Shown piece after piece: positions 54,148-63,924 of a DNA stretch of 64,000 bases. The stretch lies in assembly GCA_003243195.1 (NCBI GenBank), contig QFQI01000009.1:48639-112638 (forward strand), in the 5' to 3' direction. The translations under genes were made by a program, and so were the position numbers. Under the pieces are notes generated by a model. That model made no database searches. It saw only the letters and a program-made list of their open reading frames with translations, and had not been told where the DNA came from. Positions within the stretch are counted from its first letter, which is position 1. Each line of letters opens with the position of its first letter. The stretch is from Sphingomonas taxi (GTDB lineage: Bacteria; Pseudomonadota; Alphaproteobacteria; Sphingomonadales; Sphingomonadaceae).

Positions 54148-56208
54148 TCACCCGCGCAGGCGCAGTCCCAGCCACAGCGTGCGCGGCGTCGCGCGTTCCA
54201 CGATGTCGGCGCCGCTGATGCCGGCCTCGACGCGCGCGTCGAACAGGTTCTCGGCGCGCACCTCAACTGCCACCACGCGGGTGAGCGGGAGCGCGAGATA
54301 GCCGTCGAGCGTGGTGGCCGGCGCGAGGCTGCGCGTGTTCTGGTCGTCCTCGAACTGCCGCGCGCCATGCCGCAGCGTCGCGGAGATCGCCGCGCCGTCG
54401 CGCCGCCAGCCCAGCGCACCGGACACGAGGTCGCGCGGGGTCTGCGCCGGGCGCAGTCCGTCCAGCGCGGCGGCCGCACCGCTCGCCACCACGCGCGGAT
54501 CGACATGGCTCCACGACGCCTGCGCGAACAGCGGCCCGCTCGACCAGCGCGCATCCACCTCCAGCCCGGTGGAGCGGATCGCATCCAGATTCTGCCGCAC
54601 ACGATAGGCGCCGCCCGCCGCCACGAAGCCGACGCCGGGGAATGTCCCCGGTCCGCGCCCGGCGGTGACGTTGGCGATCGCGCCGTCCAGCCGGTTCCAG
54701 AACCATGTCGCCGTCAGCGCCACGTCGCGTACAGGCGCGACCATGACGCCGCCGTCGACGCCGCTCAGCCGCTCGGGCGCGAGCGCGGCATTGGCGGCGA
54801 CGGCGTCCGCGCCGACCCGGAACGGGCGGTAGAGTTCGTTGAGCGTCGGCAGCCGCCAGCCGCGATACCCGGCCGCGCGCATCGTGACGCCGCCGACCGG
54901 CGACCACGCCACGCCGGCCCGGCCCGTCCATTCGGTGCCGCTGCGTTCGGCGAACCGCTGGTCGGTGAGCGGCGCGCCGGTCGCCAGCGCCGCTTCCTCC
55001 AGCCGCCCGTCGCTCAACCGCCAGCGGTCGACCCGTCCGCCCAGCGTCAGCGTCACCGCACCCAGCGCGGCGCTGGCGTCCGCGAACAGCCCCAGCGTCA
55101 GCGCCTCTCCCCCCGCGACCCGCCGCCGCGTCGGCAGCGCGTTGACATAGGTGTAGAATTCCTGCGTTCGCCCCGCGACGTGCCGTGCATCGGCCCCCAG
55201 CCGCAGGTCGCGCCCGGCGCCGACCGGGGGAGCCACCTCGACGCGTGCCCCGACGCCGGTGGCGGGGGTGTTATACTGATCGAGCGTCTGCGTGGCGACA
55301 CTGCGCGCCGCGTTCACGCTCGCGAACTGCGACGCGAAGGCGCGGGTCTGGAGATAGGCCAGCAGCGAATAGCCCCAGCTTCCACGACCGACGATCCGCA
55401 CGCTGGCATCGGCGCCCTCGCTGCGGTTGCGGGTGAAGGCGTTGCCCCGCTCGCGCGTGTCGGTGAAGCCCGACACATTCGCCTGCAACTCATCGGTCGC
55501 GCCGATCGGCACGACCCCGCGCACCGCCGCGGAGAATTGCTCGTAGGGCGCGGCACGATCCGCGGCGCCGCGCTGTTCCGGCACGGTCGGCGCGAAGCCG
55601 TCGCCGCGCGCATAGGCGCCCGACACGGTGGCGAAGCCGCCGTCGCTGGCCAGCATCGCCGAGGCGGAGGCGTCCAGCGACGCCCGGCTGCCATACGCCA
55701 GGTCGCCCGCGAACGCCGGCTGCTGCGCTGGCCCGGCGCTTTCGATCTCCACCGTCCCGGCGAGCGCGCCCGGCCCGAAATAGCCGCTGCCCCCGCCGCG
55801 CGTGACGCGGATCGCCCCGATGCGGTCCGTGGCATAGGCGGGGAACGGCACCCAGCCGCCGAACGGATCGGCCTGTGGCACGCCGTCCAGCACCAGCAAC
55901 GCGCGACTCGACGCATTGCCGCCGATCCCGCGCAGCGAGATGCCCTGGCTGGTCGGGTTGGCGGAGCGCGAGTCGGAGCGACGGAATTGCTGGAGGCCCG
56001 CCACGTCGGCCAGCACGCTTTCCAGCCGGTTGGCGGCGTTTTCGGAAACGCGGGCCGGCTCGATCGTCACGACGTCGAACGCCTTGTCACCGGGCCGCGC
56101 GGCAAGGCCACGCCCCACGACCACCACCTCGCCCTCCGATCCCTGCGCGGCCGCCGGCGCGGCGGCGGTGCCGGCCATCAGCAGCAGGAATGCCGGTCGA
56201 AACGCCAT
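54148..56208 (-). CDS. TonB-dependent outer membrane receptor
   Basis: About 686 residues from MAFRPAFLLLMAG (ATG 56214 is also possible). Signal peptide to about AAPAAAQ, TonB-box-like EVVVVGRG, plug domain with ISLRGIGGNASSRALLVLDGVPQADPFGG and TRGGGSGYFGPGALAGTVEI, then a 22-strand barrel ending TPRTLWLGLRLRG. It is fairly short for the family and resembles iron-siderophore or B12-type receptors. The cargo is unknown; it is 13 kb from the btu operon. Confidence 0.93.
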   Translation of the reverse strand: MAFRPAFLLLMAGTAAAPAAAQGSEGEVVVVGRGLAARPGDKAFDVVTIEPARVSENAANRLESVLADVAGLQQFRRSDSRSANPTSQGISLRGIGGNASSRALLVLDGVPQADPFGGWVPFPAYATDRIGAIRVTRGGGSGYFGPGALAGTVEIESAGPAQQPAFAGDLAYGSRASLDASASAMLASDGGFATVSGAYARGDGFAPTVPEQRGAADRAAPYEQFSAAVRGVVPIGATDELQANVSGFTDTRERGNAFTRNRSEGADASVRIVGRGSWGYSLLAYLQTRAFASQFASVNAARSVATQTLDQYNTPATGVGARVEVAPPVGAGRDLRLGADARHVAGRTQEFYTYVNALPTRRRVAGGEALTLGLFADASAALGAVTLTLGGRVDRWRLSDGRLEEAALATGAPLTDQRFAERSGTEWTGRAGVAWSPVGGVTMRAAGYRGWRLPTLNELYRPFRVGADAVAANAALAPERLSGVDGGVMVAPVRDVALTATWFWNRLDGAIANVTAGRGPGTFPGVGFVAAGGAYRVRQNLDAIRSTGLEVDARWSSGPLFAQASWSHVDPRVVASGAAAALDGLRPAQTPRDLVSGALGWRRDGAAISATLRHGARQFEDDQNTRSLAPATTLDGYLALPLTRVVAVEVRAENLFDARVEAGISGADIVERATPRTLWLGLRLRG

Positions 56209-56275
56209 GAACATGCTTTCCGTTAAGCGCCCCGGCCGGCTGCCGAAGGCGGCGAAGGTGTCGATGCCGGCGATG

Positions 56276-57754
56276 TCAGAGCGCTGCCGACAGGCCGAAT
56301 GCCTGCGCCAGCGCACGGTGCCGCTTCTGAACCGCCTCGCCATAGAGCGCGGCATCGCCGCCCTCTAACAGCAGGTGCAACCGGCCTCCGTCGATCGCGA
56401 GGCGCGAGCGCGACAAGGGTGCGGCCACGCCGCCGCTCAGCCGCTGCCCCAGCCGGATCGCCAGTCCCCATTGCACCGCACGCCGCCGTGCCGCGTCGCT
56501 CGCCAGCGCCGGCAGCGGGGCGGGGCTGGTCACGACACCCCCCAGCGCGGTCCATAGCGCCTGCGCCAGCATCGCGCGGCCGCGCGCGTCGATGCCCACC
56601 CAATTGCCGTGCAACGCGATGTCGACGCCGCGTTCGGCACGGAAATCCGGGTTGGCGCGCCAGCCGACGTCGGCGAGGTGACAGGCCGCGATCCGCAGCC
56701 GCGCGTCCGCCGCGCGATCGTCGGCGAACAAGGGGGCGATCCAGCCATCGAGCAGGTCGCCGTGTTCGGGGAAGCGCCCGCTGCGCCGCCCTTCGTCACG
56801 CGCGGCGACCACCAGCGGATCGGCGGCGCGTTCGCGGGCATCAAGCAGTTCGTAGAGCAGACCTTCGCGCAGCCCATAGGCCGACACGATCGTCCCGCTG
56901 CTGCGCAGATGCCTGAGCAGCGCGGAGAGCAGCGCCGCCGCATCGGCGAGCGTCGGGATGCGCCCGGCGGAAATGCCGGGCACCTCCTTCAACCGCGCCT
57001 TGCCGACATGCGACAGCGTGCGCCGCAAGCGCGCCACCGTTTCCGGGGACATCGCATATTGATGGATCACGGGCAGCGGATAGCGGGTCGCATCCATGTC
57101 CAGCCGCGCCAGCGCGCGCCATGATCCCCCGACCAGATAGAAGGGTAGCCCCTTGCCCGCCCCCAGCCAGTCGCTGTCGGCCAGCAACTTGCGCACCTGC
57201 CGGTCCAGCCGGCCCTTGTCGCGCAACGCCGCGATGCGCAGCACGCCCAGCGGGAACGACGCGCGCGCCAGCAGCTTGCCGCCGCGCACCCGCACCAGCT
57301 CCAGGCTGCCGCCGCCCAGGTCGCCGACGATGCCGTCCGCGTCGGGGATGCCGGACAGCACGCCATAGCCGGCCGCCTCCGCTTCCTTCTCGCCCGGCAG
57401 GATCTCCACCGACAGGCCCGCCGCCTCCGCCACCGCGATCAGCGCGCCGCCGTTGCTGGCGTCGCGTACCGCCGCGGTGGCGACGGTGCGCAGGCTGGTC
57501 ACCTCCATCGCGCCCGCCAGTGCGGCAAAGCGGCGCAGCGCCGTTTCGGCCAGCGCCATCGCCTGCGCGTCGATCGACCCGGACTGTGCCAGGCTACGCC
57601 CCAGCCCGGCCAGCACCTTTTCGTTGAACAGGATCGCCGGCAGGCGCGGCGGCCCCTGATACACGACCAGCCGGATCGAATTCGATCCGATGTCGATGAT
57701 CGCGGTGCGTGGTTCCTCCACCGTGTGCGCGGACGCGCGCCCCAGCAACCTCAA
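56276..57754 (-). CDS. ppx: Exopolyphosphatase / guanosine pentaphosphatase
   Basis: A 492-residue Ppx/GppA ASKHA-fold enzyme. The phosphate-1 loop is IIDIGSNSIRLVVYQG, with TVATAAVRDASNGG and GDLGGGSLELVRV. A C-terminal HD-like helical region follows (residues about 300-490). The TTG start overlaps the ppk stop by three bases, so it is probably coupled to ppk. It removes phosphate from the ends of polyphosphate and may cut pppGpp. Confidence 0.92.
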   Translation of the reverse strand: MRLLGRASAHTVEEPRTAIIDIGSNSIRLVVYQGPPRLPAILFNEKVLAGLGRSLAQSGSIDAQAMALAETALRRFAALAGAMEVTSLRTVATAAVRDASNGGALIAVAEAAGLSVEILPGEKEAEAAGYGVLSGIPDADGIVGDLGGGSLELVRVRGGKLLARASFPLGVLRIAALRDKGRLDRQVRKLLADSDWLGAGKGLPFYLVGGSWRALARLDMDATRYPLPVIHQYAMSPETVARLRRTLSHVGKARLKEVPGISAGRIPTLADAAALLSALLRHLRSSGTIVSAYGLREGLLYELLDARERAADPLVVAARDEGRRSGRFPEHGDLLDGWIAPLFADDRAADARLRIAACHLADVGWRANPDFRAERGVDIALHGNWVGIDARGRAMLAQALWTALGGVVTSPAPLPALASDAARRRAVQWGLAIRLGQRLSGGVAAPLSRSRLAIDGGRLHLLLEGGDAALYGEAVQKRHRALAQAFGLSAAL

Positions 57755-59931
57755 CGCTGCCGCCTGAGCGACAGCACCGGCACCTCGTCACCGTCCAGCG
57801 ACGCGCCGCGCCCGGACAGCGAGGGATTGACCATGAAGTAACGGTGCAGGTTGAACGGCCGCTCGCCCGGCGTATCGCGCACGTAGCTGCCGTCCGGCTC
57901 CAGCTCCCAGCTCTGCTCATTGTCGATCAGGTTGGCGACCATCACCTGGTCCAGCACCTGATCGTGCACCGTCTCGTTCTCCAGCGGCAGCATATATTCG
58001 ACCCGCCGGTCGAAGTTGCGCGGCATCCAGTCGGCCGAGGAGATATAGACCACCGCGCCGTCGTTGGGCAACGCCGCGCCATTGCCGAACGCGGCGATTC
58101 GGCTGTGTTCCAGGAAACGCCCGACCACCGACTTGACGCGGATGTTCTCCGACATGCCCGGCACCTTCGGGCGCAGGCAGCAGATGCCGCGGATGATGAG
58201 GTCGATCTCCACGCCGGCGCAACTCGCCTCGTACAGTTTCTCGATGATCGCCGGATCGACCAGCGAGTTCATCTTCGCCCAGATCGACCCCGGCTTGCCG
58301 GCGCGGGCGTTGGCGATCTCGCCGTCGATGCAGGTCATCAACCGTTCGCGCAGCGAGCGCGGGCTGAGCACCACCGTCTCCATGCCCGCCGGCTCGACAT
58401 AGCCGGTGATGTAGTTGAACATGCGCGCCGCATCGCGCCCGATGCGCGGATCGGCGGTGAAGAAGCTGAGATCGGTATAGATGCGCGCCGTGACCGGGTG
58501 GTAATTGCCGGTACCGAAATGGCAGTAGGTACGGAACTTTCCGTTCTCGCGCCGCACCACCATCGCCACCTTGGCGTGCGTCTTCCAGTCGATGAAGCCG
58601 TAGACGACCTGCACTCCGGCGCGCTCCAGCGCGCTGGCCCATTGCAGATTCTGTTCCTCGTCGAAACGCGCCTTCAGCTCGACCACGGCGGTGACCGACT
58701 TGCCCGCCTCCGCCGCGGCGATCAGCGCGCTGATGACCGCCGATTGTTTGCCGGCGCGGTACAATGTCTGCTTGATCGCCACCACGTCGGGATCGTTCGC
58801 CGCCTGTTTCAGAAAGGCGAGCACGACGTCGAACGTCTCGTACGGATGGTGGACGACGATATCCTTGGAACGGATCGCCGCGAAGCAATCGCCGCCGAAC
58901 TCGCGGATCCGCTCCGGGAAGCGCGGCGCGAACGGCACGAACTTCAGGTCGGGGCGATCCTCGTCCGCCAGCAGCGCGAGATCGCCGACCCCCAGGAACG
59001 ATCCGGTTTCGGTGACGATCGCGTCGGCCCCGCCCAGCTCCTCGCGCAGGACGGCCGCCAGCGTGTCGGGCATGCCCGTCTCCAGCTCCAGCCGGATCAC
59101 GCGCCCGCGACGGCGGCGCTTGATCGCATTGGCGAAATAGCGGACCAGATCCTCCGCCTCTTCCTCGATCTCGATATCGCTGTCGCGCAGCACGCGGAAC
59201 TCGGCGGCGCCCAGCACCTCGTAACCGGGAAACAGGATGTGCGAAAAGCGCTTGAGCACCGATTCGACCGCGATGTAACGCGCGCCCTCCCCGCCCGGCA
59301 GCCGCACGAAACGCGGCATGGCGGCGGGCAGCATCACCAGCTCGCGGATCGGCTCATTGTCCGACCGGCGCACCAGATCGAACATCACCGCCATGCCCTT
59401 GTTCGGCATGAACGGGAACGGATGCGCCGGGTCCAGCGCCTGCGGGGTGATGACGGGGAAAAGCTGTTCGTGGAAATGCGTGTCGAGCCACGCGCGCTGC
59501 TCGGCATCCAGCGCGTCGAGCGACCGGCTGCCCAGCACCGAAATGCCGACCTGATCCAGCGCGCGGCGGATGTCGCGCCACACCGCCTGCTGGCTGGCCA
59601 TCAGCGCATCCGCCTGTTCCACGATCGCGGCGAGCTGCTGCACGGGAGTGAGGCCGTCGGCGGAGCGCGCCTCGACATCCTGCATCTGCTGGCCCTTCAG
59701 CCCGGCGACGCGCACCATGAAGAATTCGTCGAGATTAGCGCCGGAGATCGCCAGGAAGCGCAGCCGTTCCAGCAGCGGGTGCGCGGGGTTGCACGCTTCC
59801 TCCAGCACGCGACGGTTGAACGCCAGCCACGACAGTTCGCGGTTGAAATATCGCTCCCCATCGCGATCGACGAACGGATCTTCCAGCGCGTCTTCGGCAT
59901 CGAGGCGGGCGATACTGGCGGGTCGGGTCAT
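57751..59931 (-). CDS. ppk: Polyphosphate kinase 1
   Basis: A 726-residue PPK1 of normal length. N-terminal YFNRELSWLAFNRRVLEEA; phospho-acceptor His478 in CHFGTGNYHPVTARIYTDL; KAxKQTLYR-like IKQTLYRAGKQSAVISALI; C-terminal second His block VVGRFLEHSRIAAFGNG. It makes polyphosphate from ATP. It starts within the hda stop (ATGA) and leads into ppx. Confidence 0.97.
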   Translation of the reverse strand: MTRPASIARLDAEDALEDPFVDRDGERYFNRELSWLAFNRRVLEEACNPAHPLLERLRFLAISGANLDEFFMVRVAGLKGQQMQDVEARSADGLTPVQQLAAIVEQADALMASQQAVWRDIRRALDQVGISVLGSRSLDALDAEQRAWLDTHFHEQLFPVITPQALDPAHPFPFMPNKGMAVMFDLVRRSDNEPIRELVMLPAAMPRFVRLPGGEGARYIAVESVLKRFSHILFPGYEVLGAAEFRVLRDSDIEIEEEAEDLVRYFANAIKRRRRGRVIRLELETGMPDTLAAVLREELGGADAIVTETGSFLGVGDLALLADEDRPDLKFVPFAPRFPERIREFGGDCFAAIRSKDIVVHHPYETFDVVLAFLKQAANDPDVVAIKQTLYRAGKQSAVISALIAAAEAGKSVTAVVELKARFDEEQNLQWASALERAGVQVVYGFIDWKTHAKVAMVVRRENGKFRTYCHFGTGNYHPVTARIYTDLSFFTADPRIGRDAARMFNYITGYVEPAGMETVVLSPRSLRERLMTCIDGEIANARAGKPGSIWAKMNSLVDPAIIEKLYEASCAGVEIDLIIRGICCLRPKVPGMSENIRVKSVVGRFLEHSRIAAFGNGAALPNDGAVVYISSADWMPRNFDRRVEYMLPLENETVHDQVLDQVMVANLIDNEQSWELEPDGSYVRDTPGERPFNLHRYFMVNPSLSGRGASLDGDEVPVLSLRRQR

Positions 59932-60548
59932 GGTCGGGTGTCGCTCCGCTTGGTGAACGCCGCGTCGCCTTCCAGGGTTGCGCGCGCCAACGGGATCGTC
60001 AGGCGGCGACGGCCGGCGAGCGCGGCACGATCGAGCCTATCGATGGTCTCCATGACGGCGGCGTGACTCCGCTCGGTTCGCGCGGTCAGCCAGTTCACCA
60101 GATCGGGGCGCGCATCCAGGTTGCGGCCCGCGAAACCGCGCTCGTACAATGCCGCGACCAGCGTGTCCTCCGGCGCGCCGATCTCGGCACCGGGACTGGC
60201 GGCGAGCCGCGAGCGCAGGTCGGGCAGCGTGATCGCCCAGGCCGGCGGCAGCGCGGCGGCGATCAGCAGCAGCGGGCGGCGTTCGTCCTGTGCCCGGTTC
60301 CACGCATGGAACAGCGCCAGCTCCTCCTCCGCGTCGGCATCGTCGATCACCGTGCCGCCGGATCTGGCGGCGAAGATCCGCCCCAGCAGGCTGCGGCCCG
60401 ATCGCGGCGGTCCGGCAAGCAGCGCGGTGCGCACCGGCCACGTCGCCCAATGTTCCAGCATCCGCACCGCGCGCATGTTCGATTCGGTAATAAGGAACTC
60501 GCCCTGCGCATCCGCGGGCCAGGCCAGCGGCAGTGCGATCTGGTTCAT
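59928..60548 (-). CDS. DnaA-like regulatory protein (Hda/HdaA type)
   Basis: A 206-residue AAA+ DnaA homologue without a DNA-binding domain. The N-terminal QIALPLAWP is the beta-clamp-binding motif (QxxLPL) of Hda. Walker A-like LLAGPPRSGRSLLG, Walker B-like TVIDDADAEEELALFHAWN. The P-loop lacks the usual GKS/T lysine (PPRSGRS), so ATP use may differ. Hda with the clamp stimulates ATP hydrolysis by DnaA after initiation. Confidence 0.89.
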   Translation of the reverse strand: MNQIALPLAWPADAQGEFLITESNMRAVRMLEHWATWPVRTALLAGPPRSGRSLLGRIFAARSGGTVIDDADAEEELALFHAWNRAQDERRPLLLIAAALPPAWAITLPDLRSRLAASPGAEIGAPEDTLVAALYERGFAGRNLDARPDLVNWLTARTERSHAAVMETIDRLDRAALAGRRRLTIPLARATLEGDAAFTKRSDTRP

Positions 60549-61768
60549 CCGCCCGCTCCGCTTCGCGATTCAGGGGGCGACGCCGCGGGTGCGCGGCGGA
60601 TGCGCAGCGTCGTGCCGGTGCCGAACACCTGCCAGCCGCGCGCCTCCAGTGCCGCGCGCAACCCGTCCGGCGCGCCCGCATAGGTGACGTTCATCGACGA
60701 TACGCCGCCCAGCGCCAGGCTGGTGGTCGCCGCGCTGCTCACACCCGGCACGCCGCGCATCGCGCTTTCCGCGCCGGTCACCGCCGCCGCATCCGGCGTG
60801 TCGAACTGGACGACCAGCGGGGTGAGCGCGGCGATCAGCGCCGGATCGTCCCCCGGCAGGTCCGACGTGTCCTCCGGCAGCGCCTCGGTCACGGGCACAA
60901 CCGGGTTCAGCCCCGGATCGGCGCCGAGATAGCCGCCACGCAGCGCCTGCTGATAGATCATGTCCAGCCGCCGCACCGCTGCGTCGAGCAGCGCCGGGAT
61001 GCCGCGCGAGTTGCCGACGCGCAGCGTGAAGCCCTGCAACATGCGGTGGTCGGGGCCGTAGCGCGCCTCGAACACGCCGATCACCGGCCCGCCCGGCCAT
61101 TGCCGGTACAGCCGCACCGTCGGCATCAGCACGTCGCTCGCGCCATATTGGTCGACCAGCGCGCGCCACCATGCACGATCTGGGCGCTGCGTCTGGCCGA
61201 CGTTCAGCAGCAGCGGGTCCGGTCCCGTGCCCGCCGGGCGCACATAGTCGATCGCGCTGCCGCCGGTGCGGAAACGCGCCCACGCCTCCTGCCAGACGGT
61301 GCGCTGCTCGAACGCGGTGCCGACGCCGGTCGACCATTGCACCGGCACGACCAGGAACGGCGACGACCGCGATACCGCCGCCGCGACGCCCAGCAGCCCG
61401 GCGGTGCGCGCGCGATCGAACAGCACGCCCAGCCGCGCGACATAACGCGTCGGGCCGACCTGCTCGTCCTCGACCACGATGCTCGACACGATCGAATCGA
61501 GCGTCCCGTCCGAGACCAGCCCGCCGCCCCCGCCCAGCCGCTGCGACAATTGCACGAAGCCCTTGCGCTGCGCCTCGCGCCAACCGGCCAGCCGCGCCGC
61601 GTCGGCATTGGGGCCGGACACGTCGACGCGGATGCCCGACACCTCGAAATCATTGGAACTGTCGACCGCCGCGACGCCGCGATCGCCGCCCTCGATCTGC
61701 GCGACGACACCCGCGGTGGCGAGCGCGGCGACCGCGACGGTCAGGGCAAGGGCGACGGGCAACCGCAT
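60545..61768 (-). CDS. DUF2066-type secreted protein
   Basis: A 407-residue protein from MRLPVALALTVAVAALATAGVVAQ, a signal-peptide-like N-terminus. The following region includes FEVSGIRVDVSGPNADAARLAGWREAQRKGF. Its order with hda and purMN is the same as in Pseudomonas, where a DUF2066 gene lies between hda and purM. The C-terminal part (AESAMRGVPGVSSAATTSLALGG) may be a heavy-metal-associated-like fold. Function unknown; overlaps the hda start by four bases. Confidence 0.83.
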   Translation of the reverse strand: MRLPVALALTVAVAALATAGVVAQIEGGDRGVAAVDSSNDFEVSGIRVDVSGPNADAARLAGWREAQRKGFVQLSQRLGGGGGLVSDGTLDSIVSSIVVEDEQVGPTRYVARLGVLFDRARTAGLLGVAAAVSRSSPFLVVPVQWSTGVGTAFEQRTVWQEAWARFRTGGSAIDYVRPAGTGPDPLLLNVGQTQRPDRAWWRALVDQYGASDVLMPTVRLYRQWPGGPVIGVFEARYGPDHRMLQGFTLRVGNSRGIPALLDAAVRRLDMIYQQALRGGYLGADPGLNPVVPVTEALPEDTSDLPGDDPALIAALTPLVVQFDTPDAAAVTGAESAMRGVPGVSSAATTSLALGGVSSMNVTYAGAPDGLRAALEARGWQVFGTGTTLRIRRAPAASPPESRSGAGG

Positions 61769-61832
61769 AAGTCGCGCCTTTTGGCGAAGCAGGCGTGGAA
61801 ATCCAAGCGCGATATGGCTAGTCGCGATCGCC

Positions 61833-62924
61833 ATGAGCAACGAAGCCTACACCTATGAGAGCGCCGGCGTGTCGATCGCCGCCGGCAACGCGCTGGTCCG
61901 CGCGATCGCGCCGCTGGCGCGCGCCACGCGCCGCCCGGGTGCGGATGCCGACCTGGGGGGCTTCGGCGGCTTCTTCGACCTGAAGGCGGCGGGCTTCACC
62001 GATCCGCTGCTGGTCGCGGCCAACGACGGCGTCGGCACCAAGCTGAAGCTGGCGATCGAATGGGATCGTCACGCCGGCGTCGGGATCGACCTGGTGGCGA
62101 TGTGCGCCAACGATCTGGTCGTGCAGGGGGCCGAGCCGCTGTTCTTCCTCGATTATTACGCCACTGGCCGGCTCGACAACACGGTGGCGGAAAGCGTGGT
62201 GGCCTCCATCGCGGAAGGGTGCCGCATCGCCGGCTGCGCGCTGATCGGCGGCGAAACCGCCGAGATGCCGGGCATGTATGCCGCGGGCGACTATGACCTG
62301 GCGGGCTTCTGCGTCGGCGCGGTGGAGCGCGGCGACGTGCTGACCGGGCAGGACATCGCGGACGGCGACGTGATCCTGGGGCTGGCCTCGTCGGGCGTGC
62401 ATTCCAACGGCTTTTCGCTGGTGCGGCGACTGGCGGCGGACAAGGGCTGGCGGCTCGACCGGCCGGCGCTGTTCGATGCCGACCGGCTGCTGATCGACTG
62501 CCTGATGGCGCCGACGCGCATCTATGTCGCCAGTCTGCTGCCGCAATTGCGCGCGCACCGCATCAAGGGACTGGCGCATATCACCGGCGGTGGCCTGCTG
62601 GAGAACATTCCGCGCGTCCTGCCGCGCGGCGTCCACGCGCATGTCGATGCCGACGCGTGGGAGCAGCCGCGACTGATGGCGTTCCTGCAGGCGCAGGGCG
62701 GCATCGAGCCGGAGGAGATGGCCCGCACCTTCAACTGCGGCATCGGCATGGCCGTGGTGGTCGCCGCCGCGCAGGCGGACGCGGTCGGCGCGGCGCTGCG
62801 CAAGGCCGGCGAGACGGTGTTCACGATCGGCCGGATCGCGGACGGCGAGCGCGGGTGTACCGTGACCGGCGGCACCGAGACGTGGAGCGCGCGCGCGGCA
62901 TGGACCGCGACGCATCTCGCATGA
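61833..62924 (+). CDS. purM: Phosphoribosylformylglycinamidine cyclo-ligase
   Basis: A 363-residue ATP-dependent AIR synthetase. YESAGVSIAAGNALV, ANDGVGTKLKLAIE, ANDLVVQGAEPLFFLDYYATG and GGETAEMPGMY are diagnostic, with C-terminal TGGGLLENIPRVLP. It closes the imidazole ring in purine synthesis. Divergent from the DUF2066 gene by 64 bases. Confidence 0.98.
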   Translation: MSNEAYTYESAGVSIAAGNALVRAIAPLARATRRPGADADLGGFGGFFDLKAAGFTDPLLVAANDGVGTKLKLAIEWDRHAGVGIDLVAMCANDLVVQGAEPLFFLDYYATGRLDNTVAESVVASIAEGCRIAGCALIGGETAEMPGMYAAGDYDLAGFCVGAVERGDVLTGQDIADGDVILGLASSGVHSNGFSLVRRLAADKGWRLDRPALFDADRLLIDCLMAPTRIYVASLLPQLRAHRIKGLAHITGGGLLENIPRVLPRGVHAHVDADAWEQPRLMAFLQAQGGIEPEEMARTFNCGIGMAVVVAAAQADAVGAALRKAGETVFTIGRIADGERGCTVTGGTETWSARAAWTATHLA

Positions 62925-63484
62925 GCGCGCCGGCTAAGGTGGCGGTGCTGATCTCGGGCCGCGGGTCGAACATGCAGGCGCTGGCCGCCGCGCAGGGTGA
63001 CGAATATCGGATCGTCGTGGTCGCCTCAGACCGGCGCGAGGCGGCGGGACTTGATTGGGCGCTCGCCAACGGGCTTCCGATCTTCGCGCTGTCGCCCAAG
63101 GGGATCGGCAAGGCCAATTACGAAGCCGCGCTCGACACCGCGCTGCGCGCCGCCGGGGCGGAATGGATCGCGCTCGCCGGCTATATGCGGCTGCTGTCGG
63201 ACGCGTTCGTCGATCGCTGGCGCGGGCGGATCGTCAACATCCACCCCTCGCTGCTGCCGAAATACAAGGGGCTGGACACGCACGCGCGGGCCATCGCCGC
63301 GGGCGATGCGGTCGGCGGCTGTTCGGTCCATGTCGTGACCGAAGAGCTGGACGGCGGCGCGGTGCTGGGCCAGGCCGAGGTGCCGATCCTGCCCGGCGAC
63401 ACGCCGGACACGCTGGCGGAGCGGGTCCTGGCCGAGGAGCATCGCCTGTATCCGGCGGTGCTGAAGGCGTTCGTGCGGCGTTGA
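62921..63484 (+). CDS. purN: Phosphoribosylglycinamide formyltransferase
   Basis: A 187-residue enzyme overlapping purM by four bases. VLISGRGSNMQAL binds the nucleotide end, VASDRREAAGL follows, and the catalytic Asn/His/Asp block is NIHPSLLPKYKGLDTHARAIAAGD. It transfers formyl from 10-formyl-THF to GAR. Confidence 0.98.
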   Translation: MSAPAKVAVLISGRGSNMQALAAAQGDEYRIVVVASDRREAAGLDWALANGLPIFALSPKGIGKANYEAALDTALRAAGAEWIALAGYMRLLSDAFVDRWRGRIVNIHPSLLPKYKGLDTHARAIAAGDAVGGCSVHVVTEELDGGAVLGQAEVPILPGDTPDTLAERVLAEEHRLYPAVLKAFVRR

Positions 63485-63837
63485 GCGCGCTCGACCGGAT
63501 CCGCGCGATCGCGACGCTGCTGCCGGAAACCGACGAGCGCGCGAGCCACGGCCAGCCGAGCTTCTTCGTCGCGGGCAAGCAGTTCGCGCAATTCCGCGAC
63601 GATCATCACGGCGACGGGCTGACCGTCGTGTGCGTGCGCACCAGCGGCACGGACGAACAGGCGATGCTGCTGGACGCGGCTCCGCAGACCTATCGCCGGC
63701 CCGCCTATCTGGGCGCTTCCGGCTGGGTGAGCATCGACCTGTCGGGCGATGTCGACTGGACGCTGGTGGAGGATCGCATCGCGCGCAGCTGGGAACTCGC
63801 CGCGCCGCGCCGCCTGCTGGAAGCGGGCGGACGGTAA
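63481..63837 (+). CDS. MmcQ/YjbR-like protein
   Basis: A 118-residue protein. TTG start overlapping the purN stop. The YjbR fold is suggested by ATLLPETDERASHGQPSFFVAGKQFAQF and GWVSIDLSGDVDWTLVEDRIARSWELAAPRR. These are small DNA-binding-like proteins of unknown role. Part of the purMN transcript. Confidence 0.85.
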   Translation: MSALDRIRAIATLLPETDERASHGQPSFFVAGKQFAQFRDDHHGDGLTVVCVRTSGTDEQAMLLDAAPQTYRRPAYLGASGWVSIDLSGDVDWTLVEDRIARSWELAAPRRLLEAGGR

Positions 63838-63924
63838 TCCGGCCCCGGCGCTGACGGCATCCGCCCGGCCTCATCCGGCCGACCCGACGCATCGGCGTCC
63901 CTGTCCCGAGCAACCTTTGAGGAA

